This document shows positions 47,033 through 58,000 of a DNA stretch of 64,000 bases, one piece after another. The stretch is from Cichorium intybus. Its lineage: Eukaryota > Streptophyta > Magnoliopsida > Asterales > Asteraceae. Numbering within the stretch: the stretch's first letter is position 1; each line of letters begins with the position of its first letter. The DNA is taken from contig CM042016.1 of the NCBI GenBank assembly GCA_023525715.1, positions 61,851,882 to 61,915,881 of the forward strand. Reading direction: 5' to 3'. Both the position numbers and the translations under genes were made by a program. A model generated the notes under the pieces. It was given only the letters and a program-made list of their open reading frames with translations, ran no database searches and had not been told where the DNA came from.

Positions 47033-50000
47033 ATGGCAGCTGAAGCTTCATCTCAAACCACTGAAGCCATGTAAATCCCAAACCTCAAGAGCCAGTCTGC
47101 TAATCTGGTTCTTCGCAACAACCTACAACTCTACCTTCAACCCTGGTTGAATGCTTGAAGAGATCTGTTCTTGGCTATGCCCTAACCTACACTTCTACAA
47201 TTCCAACAACCGTTGTTCACAGAGCCCACTACACATCGAATGCTCTGTTCGATTCCAACAATCAGGTGAAATCGGTGTTCTATGAGGCCATTGATTCTAA
47301 GGGAAAAACCAAGAAGGTACAGTTAACCAAAGAAAAGTTCATTGAAGCCCTTCATCTCCCCGTCTACAACTCTAAAGAAATGGTTGTTCCTTCTGCTGAA
47401 CAACTGGTTGAAATGTTCAATGAGATAGGATACTCACCCCCTCTCGAAAGGATTAGCACATTCAAAAAGAACCAACTGCCTGACCTGTGGAGATACTTCT
47501 TCAGTATCTTCCTCAGATGTCTCTCAGGAAGAACTTCAGGATTGGACTCTGCAAGTGTATCATTCCAATCCATGCTCTACGGAATCTACTATAACGTCAA
47601 GGTAGATTACGAAACCATCCTTTGGACTGATTTCTACTCACATATCAATCACAGCATGAAGGGGACAGAAATGTCCAATGGAAGATTTTGGGCTATTGTT
47701 GTTCACGCCCATTATCAACAAGTTGGATTTGTTCTTGATGTTTCTCTTCCAGAACTACGATACACTCCCATTGCCATTCCACGGTAAATGATGAACCAAC
47801 ACCCTTCTATGCTCAAATTCAACAAGTCATGCTCTCCAAAGTGCCTATGGAGTGCAATGAGGTAAACACCTATCGTAACACTCTAGTCATTCCTTACCCC
47901 ACTCGTGACTTAAGTCAAGAAGCACCCGTCATGGAAAATCCAAAAGGAAAAGGGAAGAGAAAGATAACTGGTGGACCAAGTGGTCCGAAGAAGGCTGAGA
48001 AAAAGATAAAAACTTCGGGGAAAACTACTCCGAAGAGGAAGCAACCGAAGAGAACGAGGAAACTAACTATTGCGGATGAGTCTTCGGAGTCAAAAAAGAC
48101 TCCATCCGCAGTCCAGGAAGAAGAACAAGAAGAACAACATGATGACCAACCTCCATCACCTCCACCAACAACTAGACCACCCACTCCACCACGTACCACT
48201 GCTCCACCTTCACCACCTAAAATAACCAAACCACCTACTCCACCACATACAACAACATCTCTTCCACCTCCAACCACAACAGCTCAACAAACCACCACAA
48301 TTCACACTACATCATCTGATGTACCTCCACCACCACCAATCACTGCTCCTCCAACATCCGATGTCCCTTTCTCTGGTATTGCTTTCTCATTACCAGAGTT
48401 TGATGTGGTTTTCATATGGCTCCTTAGGTTGCTGATGGAATCTCAGATGAAGACCTGCCAGATGAAGCCTTTTTACTAATGAAACAGTACAAAACTCTGA
48501 ACTTCAAGCTTGATACTCTGATTCAAGCACAAACTGGCTTCGATCCCACCAAACCAACCTTCGGTGACATCACCGAAGAGATCGAGTCTCTGTAGGTTAC
48601 CCTGTCCAAAGAAATAAGGGACTCTGTACAGTAGCTCGAGAAGAAACTCATGGATCAACAGAGTAAGATCCAATCCTCCTTTGAACAAAAACTTGAGTCT
48701 GCTGTAACCAATGTTGACAAGAAAATCGGAGCCTTTGCCGAAAAGGTTGAAAAATCACATTCCGAAGTCATGAATGCTTTACAAGAACTTCGGAGTGAAT
48801 CTTAGCAAAGCACCAAGTTTGAAAAACAACTTGATGAGGCTAGAGCAAAGATTGATGAGCTCACCGCCGCCCAAGCCGCTTCGGACATCTCAAAGTTTAC
48901 AGAGGAACTACAAAGAACAAATGCAGTTCTTAACCAAGACATGACTATTTGGTTAAGAACTGTATTACAGCCCCTGATAAACTTTGCAGATAGGTTGTCT
49001 AGACCATAAGGCAGGCCTGTAACTGCTCAGCATGCGGGCCATGCTTCACAAGGGGGAGAAAGGCCTAGATTAACCTCCGCAGCCACAACAACCATTGCTG
49101 GTCCTACATTTTCAACCATCACAACAACTACTATGGGAGCTAGTGGATCAGCTGGAGCTGGAAGCTATACAGACAGGTCTCTCGAAAGCATAATTGCTCC
49201 ACACATGGAGGATGTCTATAAGGCCAGACGTGCTGACTACAAGTTGATGATCAATATGAACAACTTTACACGTGATGATGGGAAATGGACCATAGAGGCA
49301 ATCAAACTCTTCAGATTCCAAGATCCGAATGTACTCAACAGGCCACCTCTTCGGAGTTTTTCGACAACCGACTCCGAAGATCTTCAGCTTGACATTCCTT
49401 TCAATCCGAAGACCTTCGCTTTTCTACAGTTCGCTCAATCAATAACAAACGAACAAAGGCCAACCTACTGGACCAACAAAATCAACTTCCATGCTAGGTT
49501 CATTCAACGTCAGAGTGTAGTATGGAGCTTGAACAAGATCAAGAAAATCATATCAATCAAGGAGGCAGAGACTTACAAGAGGTTCAAGAATTATGAGTTT
49601 CTTGTTCTTCGTGGTGCAGATGAGGTTGAGTCAAGGTTTACAATTGCCGACTTCCCAATCATGAATCCAATAGACTTTATTCAAATTCTTAACCTTCTAC
49701 GAAGTAGTGATGCAGCTCATGCCCCAATGTCTGTTCTTACAATCAAAAACCACATTTGGGTTTTCTGAACAACTATCTACTGAAGTTTGCCAAGCACGAC
49801 ATTGAGTTATGTTCCTACTACAAGCAACCAATAAACACTCCTCCTGTTGTAGTTCGAAACATAACCAGATTCAAGAATGGATAGATTCTCGATGAACCAT
49901 ACGGTGTAGTCTTCAAAGGACTTCGAAACAAAACCGAAGTCATAATCAAATTCTTTGAAATAGACTATCTTGGCCTCCATCCCTCCTCTTTTATCTCATG

Positions 50001-50133
50001 CATGATTTCTCAAGTGAATGATTGTCATACTAATTTAAAGGAAAAGAAGAAGAAGTTCATGGATCATATGAACTCGTACTTGGCGGTGAGGAAAACCTTG
50101 AAAAGGGCCTACAAGAGAAATTTACGTATATAA
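47033..50133 (+). pseudogene. SIRE-3 additional ORF, broken
   Basis: ATG at 47033 (M-A-A-E-A-S-S-Q-T-T) and TAA at 50131-50133 bound a protein of about 1000 codons, closely related to the SIRE-1 aORF. It has an N-terminal globular part (47155-47787), a basic stretch with P-K-R-K-Q-P-K-R near 48035, a long Pro/Thr-rich linker (48130-48360), a coiled-coil-like region (48480-48990), and a C-terminal part with F-P-I-M-N-P near 49655. Breaks: TAA at 47072-47077, frameshifts near 47150, 47787 and 49768, and further stops in the coiled-coil part. No signal peptide or membrane span is seen. The family function is unknown. Confidence 0.82.
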
Positions 50134-50151
50134 GCTTCGGATGCACTTCAC

Positions 50152-50165
50152 ACAAAGGGAGAGAT
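50152..50165 (+). other. SIRE-3 polypurine tract
   Basis: CACAAAGGGAGAGAT ends directly at the 3' LTR. Confidence 0.8.
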
Positions 50166-50499
50166 TGTTGAGAATAATTGTGATGAAGTGCTGACGTATC
50201 CGAAGTTATTTCAGAAGACCTTTTGAAGAAAAACCCCGAAGTAATAAATGAATAGAAGACCCCGATGTCTGAAGACTCCGAAGGGTATCACCTGGAGGAT
50301 CCGAAGACTTCATAGCTGTCAAACCAAGGTGCACTCGTGGTTGCAGACTACGTGTTGCATGATCCTATCATTCTATTGGATAGTACATCTGATAGAATAT
50401 TCTCTGAAAAGTATTGTACTATGCGTATCACTGATTTAGTATAAATATCAATGATACCATACCGTGTTAGGGTGTGATTGTAAAACCCCATTGTAAAAC
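50166..50499 (+). repeat. SIRE-3 3' LTR, first part
   Basis: Matches the 5' LTR from its first base up to the Athila insertion. The last five bases, AAAAC, are the Athila target duplication. Confidence 0.93.
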
Positions 50500-51600
50500 T
50501 GACAATGCAGCGGTCGTCATGCGATCAAAAATAAAGAAAACCTAACACACACACTAGCACAGTGGTAGTCAGGGTCGATCCGCAGGAGCTTCGTGGTTAG
50601 ATCAGATGACAGATTACCAACTAGTAGTGTCACGCTACTGTCGGAGGACCTGGTTTCTAAGTTCTCAACTACTCAAAAAACAATAACCAAACAAAGTCAA
50701 GCTAAGCCTAAGCTAACTCAACTCAAACTAACCTAGTCACTTTCTGAAATCAGAAGTGCATCTCTGAATCAGAAGCAAACAAAGGCATCCAAACCAAACA
50801 AGGCATAACCTAACTAGTAACTAGGGTTCTGACTGAACAGCTACTAGCTAAAGTTCAATGCCCAAACTAACCTAATTGGCTACTGATTTCAGCAAAGGAA
50901 AACAGTCCCAAACAAGGTCAAAACAAGATCCAAGCACAATTCAACAATCAAAACCAAACACACATCCAAAACACCAAAAAACCAATAATACTTGTAACCG
51001 AATGATTCTCATTCATCAAACTCAGATCCAAACATCAAAACAGTAACTAAATAATACTAAAACAGGAACCTAAGCTTGGTATCAATGGTTGTCACTCCCA
51101 AAGATACAAACCAAAGTTTACAAATATCTAACTAATTGAAAATAAAATCCAAAACATAAAAATACCACTTGAGAAGTTGCTGGAACGAAATCTTGGAGTC
51201 AAAGAGCTTCAAGGTCGATTTTACACCCGGTCTTTGCTAGGGTTTTCGGCTGGAAATGCCTCTATTTATAGTTGCAAATTTCCCGAGGCTGCGCCGCGCA
51301 GATGAAGAATCCGCGGCGCACTTACTTATCAGATCCTGTTTTTTCGTCATTTGAATGTGTTACACCGCCTTACGCCGGCGTCGTGCATTTCATAGATCCG
51401 CGACGCGCGTACGAGTTTCCTTGATTTTTCATTCTTTTCCAAACTTCTTCCTTTTGTACACTTTTAGTCCCTGTTTCCATTCTTTTCTTCCAAACAAGTC
51501 CTGGCACGAAAAGTGAGAATACCAAGATATATCTGATATAACTTCACCAAGAACAGGGCTCAACAACGCCTAAAATACATGATATCACTAGGCGTTGTCA
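50500..51600 (-). repeat. Athila 3' LTR
   Basis: 1101 bp. A TATAAATAGA box on the element strand lies at 51261-51270. The GC-rich inverted pair TGCGCCGCG (51290-51298) and CGCGGCGCA (51312-51320) lies just upstream of it on the element strand. Confidence 0.94.
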
Positions 51601-51614
51601 AACACCCCACACTT
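51601..51614 (-). other. Athila polypurine tract
   Basis: On the minus strand AAGTGTGGGGTGTT ends at the LTR, a G-rich tract of the expected kind. Confidence 0.75.
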
Positions 51615-52892
51615 GTGCCTTGCTTGTCCCCAAGCAAGAGAGTTTTTAACAAATTATAATAAAGACTCAAACAATTTTTGACTGTGTTCAGTTTCAAAAC
51701 TTATTGCCATATGAGTTAGAGTGGAATAGTTCACGAAAACATAATTGACTTCTCTTTGGAATTCATGGCTTTCTAGAGAACCCTTGATTACAAACTTTCT
51801 GTCCACAATGAAGTGTACTTACTCATTCAGATTCTAAAGGCCATTAAGGAATTGTCCATGACTTTCGATGACACCCGTGTAGCGAACTTTCGACAATATT
51901 ATCCCAAACCAGTTGGTTTAAGTAATAAGGAGTAGAAATACCCGTAGGCCCCATTTTATGTCTACTTGTTCAAATGTCAAAGGCCACATATTGACATTTT
52001 CTTCCTATATTCCAATCTTAAAACAAACCAATCTTCTAAACTCATCAAACTCAACTTATTTGACTGACTAATAGCATGATCACAACTAAACAGTATTTCT
52101 TGAAAAATACCACTGCTATCACAATCACAAACCATTTGTTTCAAAATTGCAATTTATTAAAAATTTTGAAAAAGTTGCTAAAAATTTGAAAATTGATCAT
52201 TTCTGCAAAAATTTTCAAAAATACTCTTTCGACCGTCCACACCCCACACTTAAAACCGTACAACGTCCCCGTTGTACAAAAATTATTTTTCAGCATAAGG
52301 GAGAAAGAGTTACCCCTGTTGGACGATAGATTGCTTGGTGCTCAGTATCACAGGTATAATTGCGAACAAACGGATCCTTGATCTCATATTCCGGAGTTGT
52401 AGCGCTACAGTGAACATACCGGTGGTCAAGACAAGTGGAGGGGGCACGGTGACCCCACACTTGTCTGAAACAACTCCTCCTCATTAGGTATATCATGCAT
52501 AACTCAACAAACAAATTAAAAAAAAGAAAACATGACAAATATAATATAAAAATGTACAAAAATATATGTGTTGCGGATGACCGCGGCGCGTGATTGAAGG
52601 ACACGCGTCGCGGTAATTACGTGAGATGAAAACAACGTCAAGCGAGAAATGACCGCGACGCGTGATATATGGATGCCGCGGCACGGTAATTTCAGCGGAT
52701 TACCCTAACTTCAACATCTCACAAAATCAATTCAACACAAAAACCAATTAATGCATATTAAAACCTACTGCCACAGAAGGGCTTATTGTCATCTAAAACG
52801 AATGTCCTAACTTGTTAACTAACAAAATTCAATTTTTAACCGAAAACTAGACAATTTGACCTAAAAATGCAGAAAAATAATTATATCACCCC
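51615..52892 (-). other. Athila region between additional ORF and polypurine tract
   Basis: About 1.3 kb without a supported gene. A GC-rich hairpin with 13-bp arms lies at 52580-52614 and a weaker related pair at 52652-52687. Confidence 0.65.
52580..52614. repeat. GC-rich inverted repeat in Athila
   Basis: ACCGCGGCGCGTG (52580-52592) pairs with CACGCGTCGCGGT (52602-52614) with one mismatch and a 9-nt loop, in an otherwise AT-rich stretch. Confidence 0.75.
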
Positions 52893-54205
52893 CTAATTAT
52901 GTGCAGTGTCATCCTCGAGGCCTTCATGCTCGTCATCTTCATCCTCTTCCATTGGTTCTTCTTCTCTTTCCTCCTCGAGTATTGGTTGAGGCCTCGGGAT
53001 TGGATTGTCAGCCCCGTTGATGAAATTAATCAAGCACTCTGAAAGCCACAGCAATTGCGTTTGTGTATTCTGTGTCCTCTGATCGACGTCATTCATCATT
53101 AATGACTGAACAATGTGTTCTTTTCCATGGGTGGCCGAGGCTCTTTGTAATGCTTTTATCCCATCAGCTAAGTATCGAGTCTCCATAGTGGCTGGAGTGA
53201 GGCCACGGGGCAGGCTGACAGCAACCTTCGTCTTCTTCTTTGGTGTAGATGGATCTAAGTAGAGTGTTGGAAACGGTAGGTGGTCGATGGATGTCATCCC
53301 GTCCTCTACGTAAATGATATCCCGCGAAGCTGTAACGGTGGGGCTGAGTGGAATCGGATGTGTAACCTCCATCTTGTGAGTAATGTGCTCGGACAATAAC
53401 CCATATGACTGTGCCAGGCGTGTCACAAAGTGCCCGTCCCCAATGCAATTTGTAACAGCGGGGCATCCGTCAATTCCTTGAAGTAGTCGGCGATCATGTA
53501 CGGTATATTGGAAGTTTCGAGCATTCTGGTAACCGCCCACATTAGATACAACTCCTGTGGTAAAACCCTTTCCTCGTCCGCACGAGGCCACAGTATCGTA
53601 GTGATGAGGCGATGCAACATCCTGTGTGCCGGGAGATGCATATAGCTCTCCCGAATAGTGTTCTCGTGATACCGTGCGGACGAGATCGTACTCCAAAAGT
53701 CCCTGGGTGAAAATGAGTCGCTCCTAGTGCAACTTGCCCATCGATGGAAGGTTCTGAAAGCCGGTGTCTCTGACTCCTCTTTAGTATACAAGCCAATGCG
53801 ATAACCGAACTCCCGCAGACTGCACCCGCGATCATGATTCCCCAAGCGGAATTGCACTGTATCCGGTGAGTCCATTCCCGTGTGTGCCTTCTCGAAGTGG
53901 TAGCTTGAGAGAAATTGCAAGAGAACTTCACGATACATAGGCTCGGTTATGTGGAACGCGTTTTCGAGAGCCTGACACGTGTAAGTGAGTGCTCCCTCTT
54001 CATATCCTTCTTGGAGTAACCATCCCTGAAGGTGCTCTTGTATCCCAGATTCCTGAGTCAACTCCCAGTTGACTGTTCGTGCCGGAAGGACGCATTTTTG
54101 GCGATAGATACCTCGTCTGTTGTAGAACTGATTATACCGGACTCGTCCTACGCCTGTGGCAAGCGAGTTCCAATCGAGAAATTCAGAACTGGCGGTAGAT
54201 GACAT
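52893..54205 (-). pseudogene. Athila additional ORF (Athila ORF1-like), one frameshift
   Basis: ATG at 54203-54205 (M-S-S-T-A-S-S-E-F) begins a frame that runs to about 53465. There a shift moves reading to the frame ending at 52893, about 437 codons in all. The first part contains G-Y-R-I-G-L-Y-T near 53790, a pattern I recall from the ATHILA ORF-1 protein family. The last 40 residues are very acidic (E-E-E-R-E-E-E). A further ATG at 54302-54304 is in frame, but the later ATG follows a good splice acceptor. The function of this family is not established; it has been called env-like because of its position after pol. Confidence 0.78.
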
Positions 54206-54210
54206 AGTGC

Positions 54211-54513
54211 CTGCAGAAATCACAAAAATTACAATTACTGCACTGTTCAGACATTCGTCGCGTCGCGCACATAACACCCTGCGACGCGCTAGATGAATAT
54301 TCAAACTCTGCGTCGTGGACTGTACATGTCGCGACGCGGCGAGCGATTTCAGTCAAGAAAACTCGATCATTCTGTCAAATTAAGTCCAATTTCTCTAATC
54401 TAGCACTTGGGTTTTATGCAATATAGTTCTGTAATCCTAATATGGCAATCAATTTCATCAATTAAGCAAGTTTCAAGACTTACAAAACTAGGAGAAAGAA
54501 GAGAGAGACTTAC
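54211..54513 (-). other. Possible 5'-UTR intron of the Athila additional ORF
   Basis: On the element strand GTAAGT begins at 54513. TTTCTGCAG ends at 54211 with a T-rich approach, five bases before the ATG at 54205. The 303-nt length is ordinary for plants. This is a prediction only. Confidence 0.4.
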
Positions 54514-55001
54514 TTGAATTTCAGTGAATGGAAGAAGAATGCAGACGTAGTGATTGATTGGAGACTTGAAACACGGTGAAAGAATCACGATTTTACGCAA
54601 ATTGATTATATACAGTGTGGGAATTTGGATATTATTCAAAAAGCTCTGTTTTGGTGATTATCTTTAAATTCAAATTAGGATAAGGCCGTGGCACGGGAAG
54701 CTTCTATCCGCGTCGCATATAAAATCTGATTTTAAATGTAATCGCGAAAACTCAATACGCGTGGCGCGGATCCTAAGATCCCGCGTCGCGGTGTTGCAAA
54801 ATTACCAAAATGACCCCACACTTGCCTTTTTCTCACCGTGATCAATGGATGCAATGAAAAATATGCAAATATACAATTGACGGTCGGGTTGCCTCCCGAC
54901 AAGCGCTAAGTTTAACGTCTTTAGCCGGACGTGCACTTACCTGCTTATGTAGTGTATGTTGGAATCTCTGCTATGAGTTCGACTGTCTCTACTTCTAATT
55001 T
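54514..55001 (-). other. Athila spacer between pol and additional ORF
   Basis: No gene is seen apart from the possible promoter. GC-rich paired words occur near 54687-54718 and 54758-54792. Confidence 0.6.
54604..54611 (-). promoter_or_regulatory. Possible TATA box for the Athila additional ORF
   Basis: TATATAAT on the element strand lies about 90 nt upstream of the proposed splice donor, which gives a plausible first exon of about 60 nt. Confidence 0.4.
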
Positions 55002-58000
55002 CTAGAATGTGCCCGCAGCAATGTATGGTTTGAGTCTATGGCCATTGACTTTAAATGGGTGCCCACCTTTCAAGTCCTGGATTTCTACTGCACCATAGTT
55101 TGTAACGTTGATTATTTCATAGGGACCATTCCACTTACTTCTCAGTTTTCCAGGGAACATCTTCAGTCTTGAATTATACAGCCACGCTTTTTGTCCGATT
55201 TCAAAGACCTTCAATCGTAGCTTTGCGTCGTGATATCGCTTCATCTTTGATTTATAGGTGGTTGCGTTCTCGTATGTCTCATCTCGTAACTCTTCTAATT
55301 CAGACAACTGAAGTTTCCTCTCTTTTCCAGCATCAGTATAATCCATGTTGACTTTCTTAACGGCCCATAAGGCACGATTGGCCATCTCCACTGGCAAATG
55401 ACATCCTTTTCCATAAACCAATCGATATGGAGTAGTCCCAATCGGTGTTTTGTACGCTGTTCGGTATGCCCATAATGCGTCATCTAGCCTTAGCGACCAA
55501 TCCTTTCTATCAGTCTTGACAGTCTTTTGAAGAATTTCTTTGATCTCCCTATTGGACACCTCCACCTGGCCGCTTGTCTGTGGATGATAAGGTGTTGCGA
55601 TGCGATGATTTACCCCGTAATGTTTCAGCAGCCTTCCAAATTTGAAGTTCTTGAAATGAGATCCTCCGTCGCTAATGATTACTCTTGGGACTCCATGCCT
55701 GGTGAAGATGTTTTTCTTCACAAATTTACAAACCACGTGGTGATCATTCTGGACGAGTTGCTTCGGCCTCAATCCATTTAGAGACATAATCTACTGCCAC
55801 CAAAATGTAAACATACCCATGTGATGTGGGGAATGGACCCATGAAATCGATCCCCCAGACATCAAAAATGTCTACCACCAAAATCGGATTCAAAGACATT
55901 TGATCCCTTTTCGAGATGTTCCCTAATTGCTGGCAATTGATGCATTCTTTAGCAGTCTTGTGCGCATCTCGAAAGATAGTTGGCCAATACAATCCGGATT
56001 CGAGAACCTTATACCCAGTCTTCTTTCCACTGAAATGTCCTCCACATGCTGACGCATGACAGAGATCCAGCACCTCACCAATTTCATTTTCCGGCACACA
56101 TCGGCGAATTATCTAGTCCTCTCCTACCTTAAAAAGGTCTGGGTCGTCCCAAATGAATCTTTTTGCATACGTGCGAAATTGCTTCTGTCTTTGTTTCGTC
56201 CAATGTGTTGGTATTGCTCCCGTAGCCAGAAAATTTACGTAATTAGCATACCATGTAGCTCCATTAACCTCTAACAACTGTTCATCGGGGAATGAGTCTT
56301 GAATTCTTGCTTCCAATCCCTCAGCTGGTAATCTAGAAAGGTGATCTGCCACAACATTTTCCGCTCACTTCTTATCTTTGATGTCCACATCGAATTCCTG
56401 CAGCAGAAGTATCCACCTAATTAGTCTAGGCTTAGACTCCTTCTTTGTAAGTAGATGCCGAACAGCACTGTAGTCAGTGTAAACCACCACCTTGGATCCC
56501 CAGATGTAGGATCGAAATTTATCTAAAGCAAATACTACGGCTAGTAATTCTTTTTCAGTAGTGGTGTAATTCAATTGAGCTTCGGAAAAAGTTTTACTAG
56601 CATAGCAGATAACAACAGGTTTCCTATCGACTTTTTGCCCTAACACTGCACCAGCAGCATAGTCGCTAGCGTCACACATTATCTCAAAAGGTTGCGTCCA
56701 GTCGGGTGGCTTTAGGATGGGAGCCTCGACCAATTTATTCTTGAGAATATTGAATGCTTTTACACATTCTTCGTCAAAAATAGATGGTGCGTCTTTCAAA
56801 AGGAGGCCGCAGAGGGGTTTAGAAATAGCACTAATGTCTTTAATGAACCTACGATAAAAACCCGCATGTCCCAAGAATGATCTGACCCCTTTTACTGATG
56901 TTGGAGGTGGCAATGTGGATATGACCTTGACTTTAGCACGATCGACTTCAAAATCCTCTCTCAGAGACCACGTGACCCAACACGATCCCTTCTCTTACCA
57001 TGAAATAACGTTTCTCCCAGGAGAGAACCAGATTTGATTCTATACATCTCTTCAGCACTTTTTCCAATTGAACCAAGCAAGTTTCAAATGTTGATCCGAA
57101 AATTGAGAAATCATCCATGAAGATTTCTAATGCATCGCCAATCATGTCGGAACAAATTGCCATCGTACATCGTTGAAACATCGCAGGCGCATTACACAAT
57201 CCAAATGGCATTCTGCGAAATGCAGAAGTACCATAAGGACAAGTAAACGTTGTCTTTGCCTGATCTTCTGGATGAATTGCGATCTGATTATACCCAGAAT
57301 AGCCATCCAAAAAACAGTAGTACTTTTGTCCTGCTAACTTCTCCACGATTTGATCGATGAAGGGTAATGGAAAATGATCTTTGGATGTAGCGGCATTAAG
57401 TTTTCGATAGTCAATACAGACTCGCCACCCGGTTACAGGTCTCGTGGATATCTTGTCACCGTCCTTTGTATCTACTACAGTGATCCCCGACTTTTTCGGC
57501 ACAGTTTGCGTTGGGCTAACCCATTCACTGTCAGAGATTGGGTAGATGATTCATGCGTCCAACCATTTGAGAACCTCCTTTTTGACAACTTCTTTTAGGT
57601 TGGGATTCAACCTCCTTTGCACGTCCCTGGCAGGTTTAGCTCCTTCCTCTGTGATAATGCGATGCATACATGTGGTTGGACTGATCCCCTTCAAGTCTGC
57701 GATTGTCCATCCAATAGCCTCCTTGTGTTTGGACAATACTTTGAGCAATTCTATCTCTTGTTTCTCCATCAAATTGGCTGCCACAATTACTGGTAAAGTA
57801 TCCTTCTCCCTTAGAAAGGCATACTTTAAATATTCTGGTAAAGGTTTTAGATCCAACTTGGGTGGTTCTTGTAAGGAGGGTTTTAATGTCTTTGGGATCT
57901 CTGCTGGTAACTTCTCTACATGTGCGCATTCTTCAGACTTAAATCCCTTTTCTTCTTCATTTTCTTTTTGCATCTCTTTACTCTCAACATTTGCTTCTTC

